Shown piece after piece: positions 1 to 7,489 of a stretch of DNA of 64,000 bases. The position numbers were made by a program, and so were the translations under genes. Position 1 is the first letter of the stretch. Each line of letters begins with the position of its first letter. The DNA lies in NCBI GenBank assembly GCA_023392595.1, contig JAEVYU010000061.1, forward strand, positions 97,868 through 161,867, given 5' to 3'. This stretch comes from Bacillota bacterium. Its GTDB lineage: Bacteria > Bacillota > UBA4882 > UBA8346. Under the pieces are notes generated by a model. The model was not told where the DNA came from. It searched no databases and saw only the letters and a list, made by a program, of their open reading frames with translations.

Positions 1-309
1 CAAGGCGGCCGACTTTATCAGTTTGTTACGGACGACCACGTTCCATTTCCCAACTTGTTTTTCTTTCAAATCAAAAGAACAGGTAATTTTATTGGAAGAA
101 ATAACCTGTACATTCCGGCCCTCAATATCTTCCTGACCCTCCATGGCCAATTTAACGGTAAGGTTTTCATCAAACTTCTCCCCGTTGATCACCACATGAA
201 CCAGACCACTGTTTGTCCCACTATCGGGTGAAATTGAAGTAATGATTGGTGTCGGGATGAAAAAAAAGAGTAAAGCGCCGATCATGATAATAAGTCCTTT
301 GGAATCCAT
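1..309 (-). CDS. IPT/TIG-like secreted protein, 5' part only (runs off the left edge)
   Basis: Reading leftward from ATG at 309, this frame stays open for 103 codons to the window edge. AGGAGCT lies just upstream (about 317-323). It begins with a short charged stretch and one hydrophobic segment (IGALLFFFIPT), like a signal peptide or anchor. An Ig-like IPT/TIG-type module follows with SPDSGTNSG, VINGEKF and ITCSFDL. The same pattern (NSEVVHLSISGEKF, ISCEFDLRGK) occurs in the OmpA-domain protein at 7490-8566, so the two are paralogous at least in this module. The gene is probably an envelope protein. Whether it also ends in an OmpA domain cannot be seen. Confidence 0.75.
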   Translation of the reverse strand, partial: MDSKGLIIMIGALLFFFIPTPIITSISPDSGTNSGLVHVVINGEKFDENLTVKLAMEGQEDIEGRNVQVISSNKITCSFDLKEKQVGKWNVVVRNKLIKSAAL

Positions 310-753
310 ACTATACCAGCTCCTAAATATGTATTGAATGTGAATTTGTTACTATTATACTTTAATTTACAAGTATATAAAATAATATATCGCTTGGTAA
401 ATCAAGGAAATTCACATTTGCCCATATTTAGGCTGCCGATCTTATTGAGATCGTTTCCCGTTGATATCCGTTTTGTTATTCAAGATAATTTGTCATTCAT
501 TAATCTTCCGCCGGGAGTCTCTGGCTTGCAACCTTTTCTTGATATCGGATATTTGTCTATTTTTGCGGCTTTTTATTATCGCCCAAAACACCGTCTGAAC
601 CAGGATTTAACGGATGAAACGGATTTTAAATCAGTGCCGGTAGATACTTTCGATTTAAATATGGAGTCGATTTCGATTGATTTTTCTTTTTGGCAAGTTC
701 TGTGAATGCAATAAAAAAGGATTTTCCCAGGTTTGATTTTCAAACTTCTTTCT
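310..753. other. intergenic stretch, no gene recognised
   Basis: About 440 bases between the left-edge gene and the first small-protein gene. A 123-codon plus-strand frame (334-705) is open, but it has no ribosome site at its start and no family resemblance, so I do not call it. I see no repeat or RNA structure of note. Confidence 0.4.
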
Positions 754-1080
754 TTAGACTTTTATTTTATCTACCCCTTGTCCAACCATTGCGGCCCAAT
801 ACCCGTCACACGTATTATGTGCGCACAAGATACCGTCCGTCAGCGCCGCGCTGTAAATCAGCTCGTCCCGGCGGCAAATCTGATCAAAGCAGTTATTGAC
901 ATACTCTTTCAACAGCATACCATCTTCCGGGGACAGTTTGGCTGCGGCCAGTTTCAGCAGTTCGCCGGGATGTTCTCCCCGCTCCTTATATTCGGGGTCG
1001 TTTTGGACAATCTCCTCATCGATCTGGGTGATCCGGTCGAGAATGAATTTTTGGATGCCGAGGTCTTTGTCGGTGAGCAT
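754..1080 (-). CDS. small hypothetical protein, tandem copy B
   Basis: 108 residues with no family I can name securely. ATG at 1080 is preceded by AGGAGATATTACCTC. It is a clear paralogue of the protein at 1269-1574. Shared blocks are MLTDKD-GI-KFILDR, DPEYKE, LAAAKL, QICRRDELIYSAAL-DGIL and a GQG-KIKV tail. The chain looks soluble and helical, rich in Glu/Asp/Leu, without signal peptide or membrane segment. This copy carries an insert (CAHNTCD) before the GYWAAMVGQG block. The general pattern (DPEY, LL-EY, then E-x2-Y-x2-A-x2-DG) recalls short clostridial proteins of unknown function such as DUF6809, but I cannot verify that. A third, decayed copy lies at 49955-50165. Confidence 0.6.
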   Translation of the reverse strand: MLTDKDLGIQKFILDRITQIDEEIVQNDPEYKERGEHPGELLKLAAAKLSPEDGMLLKEYVNNCFDQICRRDELIYSAALTDGILCAHNTCDGYWAAMVGQGVDKIKV

Positions 1081-1118
1081 GAGGTAATATCTCCTAAAAA
1101 AAGAATATTTAGGGCCGA

Positions 1119-1199
1119 TGGGAGACTGTTGCCTCCCACGACCTCTCTCTAGCTCTCCCCCAATGGTGTCAAGTCAAAGCAGCACATTCCGGGGGAGAG
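1119..1199. other. two adjacent inverted repeats between the tandem small genes
   Basis: TGGGAG (1119-1124) pairs with CTCCCA (1132-1137). Directly after it, CTCTCCCCC (1153-1161) pairs perfectly with GGGGGAGAG (1191-1199) across 29 bases. They lie between the two tandem genes. They could be a terminator-like or processing structure in a shared transcript, but no U-run follows on either strand. Confidence 0.4.
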
Positions 1200-1268
1200 T
1201 AACCGATGGCGTTGGAGTCTAAAAACTTTTTTGGGGCTACGATAGATATTATCTTCGGTGAATCAGTA

Positions 1269-1574
1269 TTACACTTTTATCTTTTCTATTCCTTGTCCAA
1301 TCACAGCGACCCAATAACCAATCAAGATACCGTCCATCAACGCCGCGCTGTAGATTAGCTCGTCCCGGCGGCAGATCTGCGCAAACCAGACATCGTCGTA
1401 TTCCTCCAGCAATGCTTTATCTTCCAGCGGTAATTTGGCGGCGGCCAGCTCCAGTAACTGATTTGGGCGCTCCCCCAATTCTTTATATTCGGGGTCGGCT
1501 TCAGCCTGGTCAGTGATTTGGTCCAGCCGGTCGAGGATAAATTTTTTGATGCCGAAATCTTTGTCGGTGAGCAT
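1269..1574 (-). CDS. small hypothetical protein, tandem copy A
   Basis: 101 residues. ATG at 1574 has a good AGGGAGGT site eight bases away. It is about half identical by eye to the downstream copy at 754-1080 and transcribed in the same direction, so the pair is a tandem duplication. The conserved core runs DPEYKELGERP, LLELAAAKL, LLEEY, QICRRDELIYSAALMDG and GYWVAVIGQG. There is no signal peptide or transmembrane segment. No function can be assigned. Strict conservation of the charged DELIY block suggests the protein is real and under selection. Confidence 0.65.
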   Translation of the reverse strand: MLTDKDFGIKKFILDRLDQITDQAEADPEYKELGERPNQLLELAAAKLPLEDKALLEEYDDVWFAQICRRDELIYSAALMDGILIGYWVAVIGQGIEKIKV

Positions 1575-1985
1575 GGGGTATACCTCCCTTATAGTAAGTT
1601 TGAAGAGTGAAGGTCTAAGTTCGAAGTTTGAAATTTGGAACTAAAACTTTTTCGCCTTAAATTCTTGATAAATGAATGCCGATTTTGATGGCCCACGGAT
1701 TCCACCGGCTGGGTCACTTTCTGAGCGGCCAGAAAGTAACCAAAGAGCCCCCGAAACCTACGGATTTCGTTCTTCCCTTTATTCATCCAGGGTTTTTTGA
1801 ACGTCTTCGCCATCCTGGCCTTTCGACTGGCAATATAGTGTAGACTTTCGGGGGCGACCGCCGTTATTCATCCATGAATAGAGGCGTCGCCGTCTTCCTC
1901 CTGGAGACGAAAAATCTTTGTATGTTAAAATCTAGGCCGAAATCATGGCTTAAAACCTTAAAATTAAAAACCCTAATGCGTTGTT
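1575..1985. other. intergenic stretch with no convincing gene
   Basis: A 74-codon minus-strand frame (1589-1813) is open but lacks a ribosome site. It reads like a translated repeat (GYFLAAQKVTQP), a string I have seen in spurious reading frames of intergenic repeats. I see no RNA gene. Confidence 0.35.
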
Positions 1986-2157
1986 TCACTTATTTTTGTC
2001 CACCATCAACAGTAGACATCCTGACAGTTCACTGACCGTATAATTACAGCCGGGTTTAAAACCGCATCGCTCCAGCCACTGGCCCGGACAGGCGGAGCAT
2101 GGGGACTTTTTTGCCGTTACTTAGGATGGAATAAACGGTGTGGTCGTGGGAGTTCAT
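1986..2157 (-). pseudogene. SymE-like toxin gene with a single-base frameshift
   Basis: ATG at 2157 sits behind an AAAGGAGG site. The frame reads MNSHDHTVYSILSNGKKVP then MLRLSG, and stops early after a shift. Dropping one C in the run near 2082-2083 restores QWLERCGFKPG followed by YTVSELSGCLLLMVDKNK and TGA at 1986. The order P-x-LRLSG-x-WLE-x-CGF-x-PG, then a beta strand ending in hydrophobics before the stop, matches SymE-type proteins. These are small AbrB-like-fold toxins, SOS-controlled in E. coli. With the extra base only 33 codons are translated, so the gene is probably inactive. A sequencing error at the G/C run is the main alternative. Confidence 0.6.
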
Positions 2158-2482
2158 AATATAAAAACCTCCTTTAAATGGGCATAAAAAGATAAGCCTT
2201 ATACACGCCTTGAGAGAAAAGGGCGTTTATGGTAAAATGAAGTGATTGGAAAAAAATAGCACAGTATTATTTCTATCAGTGTTTCAATGTGTTGCATTAA
2301 TCAATATGAAAATCATAATCCTCAGTTTTTGCAAACCATCAGCGGACTCTAATTTCAAAAAAAATCTCTTTTCTGAATATTTACAGTTTAATTATAATCC
2401 ACGATCAGCAGACTGTCAGTTACAATTTTCTATTATTCCCAATTTAGTTTAATCTCTTTAAATCTTTTTAGGAGGAGATACT
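2158..2482. other. divergent intergenic region
   Basis: This AT-rich region separates the SymE-like pseudogene (leftward) and the XRE regulator (rightward) and must carry both promoters. A 68-codon plus frame (2246-2452) shows no ribosome site or family likeness and is not called. Confidence 0.35.
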
Positions 2483-2701
2483 TTGAAAACACCCACGACA
2501 TTTGGCGAACGATTCAAGCAATTGCGGGAAGAACGAGGCTTAACTCAACCGGAAATAGCTAAGGAGTTAGGCGTAATCAAACAAACCATATCTAACTATG
2601 AAAACAATGATCGTGAACCGGAGTTTTCTGATTTGGTGAAGATCGCAGACTTCTTTCAAATATCTATTGATTATTTGTTAGGTAGAATTGATAAAAGATG
2701 A
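2483..2701 (+). CDS. XRE-family helix-turn-helix regulator
   Basis: 72 residues. The TTG start at 2483 is fixed by AGGAGGAG at 2470-2477. Nearly the whole chain is one Cro/CI-type helix-turn-helix (about residues 7-62): FKQLREERGLTQPEIAKELGV, then TISNYENNDREP, then the typical tail LVKIADFFQISIDYLLGR. It has no extra effector domain, as in small SinR/phage-repressor-like proteins. It stands alone, divergent from the decayed SymE-like gene and upstream of a tandem-repeat region. It may be a stray accessory or prophage regulator; its targets are unknown. Confidence 0.85.
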   Translation: MKTPTTFGERFKQLREERGLTQPEIAKELGVIKQTISNYENNDREPEFSDLVKIADFFQISIDYLLGRIDKR

Positions 2702-2972
2702 TGTCGCTAGTTTTTGATTTTGCAAATTACTTGGTGTTAATAGTACAAATTTGGTTTTATTGCTATTTGCTGCAAATATGATATTGATTCCCAAAACGTT
2801 TTTATATGATTCGTGGCCCTCCAACCTCACAAACCCTTTATCCCCCAGGCTTTGCTTTCGGCGAACCATGGTCACGGAAGGGCCACTCCCCCCTTTTGGG
2901 TGTGGCCCATTGGCTGAAAATACCGTCATTGCAGCAACGGTGGCTTAGGAGAGGCAGGAGGGCATAAAAAAA

Positions 2973-3332
2973 ATGAACCAGGATAAAAACGGCCATCCAT
3001 TATTTGTTCATTTGCGCATGCATACCGAACGACTCAGTATGTGTACCCAACCGTTGCGCATGCATACCGAACGACTCAGTATGTATACCGAACCGTTGCG
3101 TATGCATACCGAACGACTCAGTATGTATACCGAACCGTTACGTATGCATACCGAACGACTCAGTATGCATACCGAACCGTTGCGCATGCATACCGAACGA
3201 CTCAGTATGTGTACCCAACCGTTGCGTGTATATTCTTACCAGTGGTTTATATTTCAAGAAATCAATCTGCCGGGTTTAATGCCTCGCGCTGCCGCTCTTT
3301 CATCCTGCAAATCACGTTCATCCTGCCTGTAA
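2973..3332 (+). CDS. possible repeat protein made of 7-residue units
   Basis: 119 codons starting at ATG 2973, with AGGAGG about eleven bases upstream. Residues 14-84 are ten heptads alternating LRMHTER and LSMYTEP (with variants LSMCTQP and LSMHTEP), encoded by the 42-bp tandem repeat at 3012-3230. The other two plus frames are also open across the repeat because the unit has no stop codon in any plus frame, so an open frame alone is weak evidence. This frame is the only one with a plausible ribosome site. It may be a real repetitive peptide or only a repeat array. No function is suggested. Confidence 0.3.
   Translation: MNQDKNGHPLFVHLRMHTERLSMCTQPLRMHTERLSMYTEPLRMHTERLSMYTEPLRMHTERLSMHTEPLRMHTERLSMCTQPLRVYSYQWFIFQEINLPGLMPRAAALSSCKSRSSCL
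3012..3230. repeat. 42-bp tandem repeat, five full copies plus a partial one
   Basis: Units start at 3012, 3054, 3096, 3138 and 3180, with a 9-base partial copy to 3230. Each 42-mer consists of two related 21-base halves, both containing the core ATG-Y-R-TACC-x-AAC. Copies differ mostly at C/T and G/A positions. There are no unique spacers, so it is not a CRISPR array. Confidence 0.9.
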
Positions 3333-3359
3333 AAAAACCGGCCGCACACGGCCGGTTTT
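3331..3359 (-). terminator. rho-independent terminator of the nadK-argR-recN-PilZ operon
   Basis: AACCGGCCG and CGGCCGGTT form a GC-rich stem with a CACA loop. On the minus strand seven U residues follow directly. It lies 20 bases beyond the stop codon of the PilZ gene and could also stop rightward transcripts weakly. Confidence 0.85.
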
Positions 3360-3378
3360 AGAGAATCGATTGAAAAAC

Positions 3379-4053
3379 CTATTGGGGTGGTTGATAAATA
3401 CTCTGTAAAAGGCACTTGGAAATTTCCCGGTGCATCTCTTCCCCGGCATTCAGGAAGTCCAGGGCTACCTCCACCTTACCTTCACCCAAATCTTCGGTGC
3501 GCTTAATTTCCCCTTTGAGTAAAAGGGGGTCGAAATTGGGGAATTTAATTTGAAAAGCAATTTGGGAACCGACGGCGATTTGGGGATCGGAACTCACGAT
3601 TGCCAGTGCGCCGCAAGCCGATAAATCAATTACCTGGCCAATATGTACCTCGCCATGCAATAAATAATATAAAGGCATCTCCAGATGGAACCGGAAGTGG
3701 CGCCTGAGTAAAGAATAGTTTACTTTTCCGGGTTTGGCCAAAATCAACACCGGAGATTCCCTCAAAATATGAGCCACTTTATAAGTGCCGAAGCTGTATT
3801 TTTGGCCATCCTGATGAACATAAGTAATGAAAATCTCAGTCCCGAGTTCCAAGTGATTGATAAATTCGATTTCTTTGGTTGCTACAAAAAGACCCTCTTC
3901 TTTTAAAGTCACGACAGTGGCCTCAAAGGATTTAACCAAACCGACTTCCACCGAAAAATTGATTTGTAGCGTATTCCCAGGGCTAAATATTTTTTCGATC
4001 GTAAGGATCTCTGCGATGAAAATAACCCCCTGCCGACTCCCTTGGTGAATCAT
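3379..4053 (-). CDS. PilZ-domain (YcgR-like) c-di-GMP binding protein
   Basis: 224 residues from ATG 4053, which overlaps the recN stop codon as ATGA, so the two are translationally coupled. A longer open frame upstream is only the antiparallel shadow of recN. The N-terminal half is a YcgR-N-like beta domain with FSPGNTLQINF and VGLVKSFEATV. The second half is a PilZ domain. It has the arginine motif LLRRHFRFHLEMP and the D/N-x-S-x2-G motif DLSACGALA, the two elements that bind c-di-GMP in this family. No membrane segment is present. It probably acts as a c-di-GMP-dependent effector on motility or polysaccharide output. The partner is unknown, and the link to recN may be just operon convenience. 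Confidence 0.85.
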   Translation of the reverse strand: MIHQGSRQGVIFIAEILTIEKIFSPGNTLQINFSVEVGLVKSFEATVVTLKEEGLFVATKEIEFINHLELGTEIFITYVHQDGQKYSFGTYKVAHILRESPVLILAKPGKVNYSLLRRHFRFHLEMPLYYLLHGEVHIGQVIDLSACGALAIVSSDPQIAVGSQIAFQIKFPNFDPLLLKGEIKRTEDLGEGKVEVALDFLNAGEEMHREISKCLLQSIYQPPQ

Positions 4054-5804
4054 TCGGTGGTTACATGCCCCACCTTGGTTAAACGCAATTTCTCCGCCAA
4101 CATCAACATTTCTCTGGCATGTTGACGGGTGGTATCGGTCACCTGGGCCCCGCCAAGCATTCGCGCCAATTCCTCCACCCGTTCGCTGGTGGTTAATTCC
4201 CGGACAGTTACTTCCGTACGGTCGCCGACAACCTTTTTTTCGATATAAAAATGACGCCGGGCCAGCGACGCAATTTGCGGCAAATGGGTAACACACAAAA
4301 CTTGCCGCGATTGGCCGATCAACAATATCTTTTCCGCGACAGCCTGGGCGGTCCGGCCGCCGATCCCAACGTCGATTTCATCAAAAACCATGGTGGGGAT
4401 GGCGTCAAGCTCTGCCAGAATCGATTTCAAAGCCAGCATAATCCGGGACAATTCTCCTCCGGAAGCGATTTTGGTCATTGGTTTCAGGCCTTCGCCCGGG
4501 TTGGGAGCCACCAAATACTCAATCTTGTCCGCGCCGCTGCCGCTAACCTCAACGGTTTTACCTTGAAAAGCGATCCCGGAAGGGCTCTCGGTTTGCGAAA
4601 GATTGATTTTAAAGCGGGTTTGGGCCATATTTAAATCATTCAGTTGCGCCATGATGGCAACTTCCAACTTTTCGGCCGCGGCCTGCCTTTCTTTTGACAA
4701 AGCTTCCGCCAGTTCCGCCAAGCGGGATTTCCATTTGGCAAGTTCCCCCTCAAGCTCGGCCGAACGTTCTTCCCGGTGGGAAATGCCTGACAATTCCTGC
4801 TCACAACGTTCGGAAAACACTAAAATCTCGCCGATACTGGCGCCGTATTTCCGTTTCAGATTGGAAAGCTCATCAAGGCGAGCCTCGATTTCAGCCAAAC
4901 GGGCCGGATCAAATTGAATCTGTTCCTGATAGCTCCGGAGTTCCCGGGACACTTCCTCTGCCTGGCATGCGGCCTCCCGCAGTGTCTCCAGGATCGCCTC
5001 CAACCGGGGATCAACCGCGGCGACTTGGGACAAAGTACGTTCGGCGGTACCTAAGAGTTCTACTGCGGCATTGCCGTTGGCATCATCATATAAGGCCTGA
5101 TAGGATTGATTGGCCGCTTCATACAGTCGCTCGGAGGCTGCCAGTATTTCCCGTTCCTTCAGTAAATCCTCATCTTCGCCAATCACCAATTTCGCCTGGT
5201 TGATCTCTTCGATTTGAAATTTTAATAACTCCACTTTCCGGGCTAAATCGGTTTCGTTCTGTTGTAGGGTATGATATTCGTTATCCAGGGTCTGCCATTC
5301 CTTGAAAACCTGAGCAACTTCGTGGCGAAGCCTCATACAATGAGCCCCCGCATATTGATCCAGCAGTTCCAGTTGTTTCTCGGCAAACAATAAGGATTGG
5401 TGCTCATGCTGCCCGTGGATATCGATGAGAAATTCCCCAATCTTGGTAAGAGATAATACCGTCACCAATTGGCCGTTCACCCGGCAACGGTTTTTCCCTG
5501 TGTTGCTGATTTCCCGTTGAATAATCAACATATTATCGGAACCAACCTGAATCCCAATCCCCGTCAAATATTCATGAAGTTCCGGACGGTTCCCGATCAA
5601 AAAGGCCGCATCGACCAGAGCGGTTTCGGCTCCGCTCCGAATCATTTCCGCGCTGAAACGCCCTCCCAAAGCCAGACCTAAGGCATCAATGATAATTGAC
5701 TTTCCAGCTCCGGTTTCTCCAGTAAGCACATTGAAACTGGGGCTGAAATCCAAATGAATCTCCTCAATCAAAGCCAGATTTTTAACCGTAATTTCTTGCA
5801 ACAA
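4050..5804 (-). CDS. recN: DNA repair protein RecN
   Basis: 584 residues, close to the usual RecN length. It is an SMC-like ATPase for double-strand break repair in the cytoplasm. Walker A GETGAGKS lies at residues 29-36. Two long coiled-coil stretches fill the middle. The ABC signature SGGELSR, Walker B TMVFDEIDVGIGG and CVTHLPQIA switch are near the C-terminus. The start is TTG at 5804, nine bases after AAGGGGG, which lies inside the end of argR. Only six bases separate argR from this gene. The order nadK-argR-recN is the classical Bacillota arrangement. No LexA box is visible nearby, although recN is SOS-regulated in many bacteria. Confidence 0.97.
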   Translation of the reverse strand: MLQEITVKNLALIEEIHLDFSPSFNVLTGETGAGKSIIIDALGLALGGRFSAEMIRSGAETALVDAAFLIGNRPELHEYLTGIGIQVGSDNMLIIQREISNTGKNRCRVNGQLVTVLSLTKIGEFLIDIHGQHEHQSLLFAEKQLELLDQYAGAHCMRLRHEVAQVFKEWQTLDNEYHTLQQNETDLARKVELLKFQIEEINQAKLVIGEDEDLLKEREILAASERLYEAANQSYQALYDDANGNAAVELLGTAERTLSQVAAVDPRLEAILETLREAACQAEEVSRELRSYQEQIQFDPARLAEIEARLDELSNLKRKYGASIGEILVFSERCEQELSGISHREERSAELEGELAKWKSRLAELAEALSKERQAAAEKLEVAIMAQLNDLNMAQTRFKINLSQTESPSGIAFQGKTVEVSGSGADKIEYLVAPNPGEGLKPMTKIASGGELSRIMLALKSILAELDAIPTMVFDEIDVGIGGRTAQAVAEKILLIGQSRQVLCVTHLPQIASLARRHFYIEKKVVGDRTEVTVRELTTSERVEELARMLGGAQVTDTTRQHAREMLMLAEKLRLTKVGHVTTE

Positions 5805-5810
5805 ATCCCG

Positions 5811-6263
5811 TTACCCCCTTAACCGGTGGAGCTTGGATAAAACTTCTTCAACCTGCGCTTTACTACGGACGATCACCAAAATGGTATTGTCGCCGGCCAC
5901 GGTTCCGAGTACTTCCGGCCATTCCAGGTTGTCAAAGGCTTCGGCTACTCCCTGGGCCGTACCGCTCATCGTTTTAATCACGATAAAATTCTCGGCCGAA
6001 TCAAAAGATACAACCGCATCCTCCAGCATCCGTTGCGCCCGCCGCACCAAATCCCCCGGTGTACGGTCGGCAGGCAGGGAATACCGGTAATATCCTTCAA
6101 CCGTCGGTACTTTGATCAGGCCAAGCTCTTTGATATCCCTTGACAGAGTAGCCTGGGTGACCAGGATGCCCCTATTTTTCAAAGCCTCTCCCAAATCTTC
6201 CTGGGTGCCGATCACTTGTTCTTTAATAATGGCAACAATCATGGCTTGCCGGTTTGTTTTCAT
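5811..6263 (-). CDS. argR: arginine repressor ArgR
   Basis: 150 residues, full length. The N-terminal winged helix (about 1-70) carries TQEDLGEALKNRGILVTQATLSRDIKELGL, the family's DNA-binding block. The C-terminal oligomerisation/arginine-binding domain contains GTVAGDNTILVIVRS, whose Asp residues contact arginine in hexameric ArgR. It controls arginine biosynthesis and catabolism genes; none are in this window. It lies between nadK and recN, its usual place. An ARG box before its own start was not evident. Confidence 0.96.
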   Translation of the reverse strand: MKTNRQAMIVAIIKEQVIGTQEDLGEALKNRGILVTQATLSRDIKELGLIKVPTVEGYYRYSLPADRTPGDLVRRAQRMLEDAVVSFDSAENFIVIKTMSGTAQGVAEAFDNLEWPEVLGTVAGDNTILVIVRSKAQVEEVLSKLHRLRG

Positions 6264-6354
6264 TCATTCCTCCACGATTTTAACTGTCAGCTCTGTCGGC
6301 TGTTCGCTGTTTGTTGTTAGCCAATAACAAATAACCCATTCCTAATAACTGTTT

Positions 6355-7212
6355 TTAAATCCGTCCTTCTTTAAACCTTGATTTCAAGGCTTCAAACAAC
6401 CCTTGCCCTTCAAAACGGATTAATTGAGTTACATAGGGAGCCTTTTCAAAACAAATTTCAGTACCAGGCCGCAGGCTCGTATCGGTTTGGCCATCGGCTG
6501 TCAGCGAAACCTCCACATTATTTGGATGAAGGATTATTTTGATCCGGGCATCCCGGTTGAAAACAACGGGTCTGGCAAACAATGAATGAGCGCAAATTGG
6601 GGTGACCAATATCGCATCCAGTCTCGGATCCAATATCGGACCGCCCGCCGATAAAGAATAAGCCGTGGAACCTGTGGCTGTGGCAACAATAAGCCCGTCC
6701 GCCGGATACGTTACAAATAATTCATTATCAACCCAAAGGTCCAAACGGATCATCCTGGCTTTGGAATTGGCGGTAATTGTGAAATCATTAAGAGCCACAA
6801 TCTCCTGGATACTGTCGTCTCCATTTTTTACTGTAGCCAGGAGCATTGAACGTTTCTCCAATTGGTACTTGCCAGTACGGAGATCTTCAATAGCCTTCTC
6901 GATTTTATTGCTTTCGAGCCGGGTTAAAAAACCCAATTGACCTAGATTTACCCCAAGAATAGGGATTTGACAAGGATAAATCCTCCGGGCAGCATTCAGG
7001 ATCGAACCGTCACCGCCCAAGACCAGGACGGAATCAATTTCTTCCCAGGGCTCACTTTCCTCTTTTCCTAGCGTCGGATGATTAAGTGTTTGGGCTGCGG
7101 CCTTTTCTAAAACAATTTTAAAGCCGTGGGCTTCCAATATAGGTATCATGGTGCCGGCGAGTTCTATCGCAGCATCCTTAGTCAAATTCGGTAAGAGTAA
7201 AATTCGGTCCAC
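6355..7212 (-). CDS. nadK: NAD kinase
   Basis: 285 residues. It phosphorylates NAD+ to NADP+ with ATP in the cytosol. The diagnostic GGDGS motif lies at residues 66-70 (VLVLGGDGSILNAAR), followed by NLGQLGFLT. The C-terminal beta domain has the conserved TATGSTAYSLSAGGP block. It starts with GTG at 7212, behind TGATGAGGAT. It appears to be the first gene of the operon nadK-argR-recN-PilZ. A gap of about 90 bases before argR shows no terminator. Length and motifs are canonical. Confidence 0.97.
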   Translation of the reverse strand: MDRILLLPNLTKDAAIELAGTMIPILEAHGFKIVLEKAAAQTLNHPTLGKEESEPWEEIDSVLVLGGDGSILNAARRIYPCQIPILGVNLGQLGFLTRLESNKIEKAIEDLRTGKYQLEKRSMLLATVKNGDDSIQEIVALNDFTITANSKARMIRLDLWVDNELFVTYPADGLIVATATGSTAYSLSAGGPILDPRLDAILVTPICAHSLFARPVVFNRDARIKIILHPNNVEVSLTADGQTDTSLRPGTEICFEKAPYVTQLIRFEGQGLFEALKSRFKEGRI

Positions 7213-7353
7213 AAAAATATCCTCATCAATTTTTTATAATTATTCCTTATAAAATACGATTTTCCTGCTTCCCAAGGACTACGGAATTCAATTATATAAC
7301 GTTTACAAGTCTCCATTCAACAATAAAAAAAGGACTGTCGAAAAGAAACTTTC

Positions 7354-7412
7354 AAGCGATAAGATATCCAATCGTCTCTAAAAAAGCCAGTTCTACGGAT
7401 TCTTATCACTTT
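7354..7412. repeat. long imperfect inverted repeat between envelope gene and nadK
   Basis: AAGCGATAAGATATCC (7354-7369) faces GGATTCTTATCACTT (7398-7412): about fifteen pairs with one bulge and one G-U, loop near 28 bases. On the minus strand it is followed within about 20 bases by a run of seven U (complement of 7325-7332), so it may end leftward transcripts from 7490-8566 before nadK. Confidence 0.6.
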
Positions 7413-7489
7413 AAAATTACTTTTTATAGTCCCATAAAAATTTAATTCCGGTTATTTAAATTTCAAATCCGGTTTTTAATTTTCTTCAA

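Noticed and set aside
334..705. 123-residue plus-strand protein
   Set aside because: No ribosome site, no family pattern, lies in an intergenic region.
1589..1813. 74-residue minus-strand protein (GYFLAAQKVTQP)
   Set aside because: No ribosome site; looks like a translated intergenic repeat.
2678..2972. Insertion sequence remnant near 2850-2960
   Set aside because: A GGCCACTCCCCCC stretch looked like an element end, but no inverted terminal repeats or transposase fragments are visible.
3012..3230. CRISPR-like array
   Set aside because: The repeats are directly adjacent with no unique spacers, and no cas genes are present.
3004..3361. Two other open frames through the 42-bp repeat
   Set aside because: They are open only because the repeat has no stop codons; neither has a ribosome site.
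3379..4296. 305-residue version of the PilZ protein
   Set aside because: The extra 81 residues are the shadow of recN in another frame; the ATGA overlap at 4053 gives the natural start.
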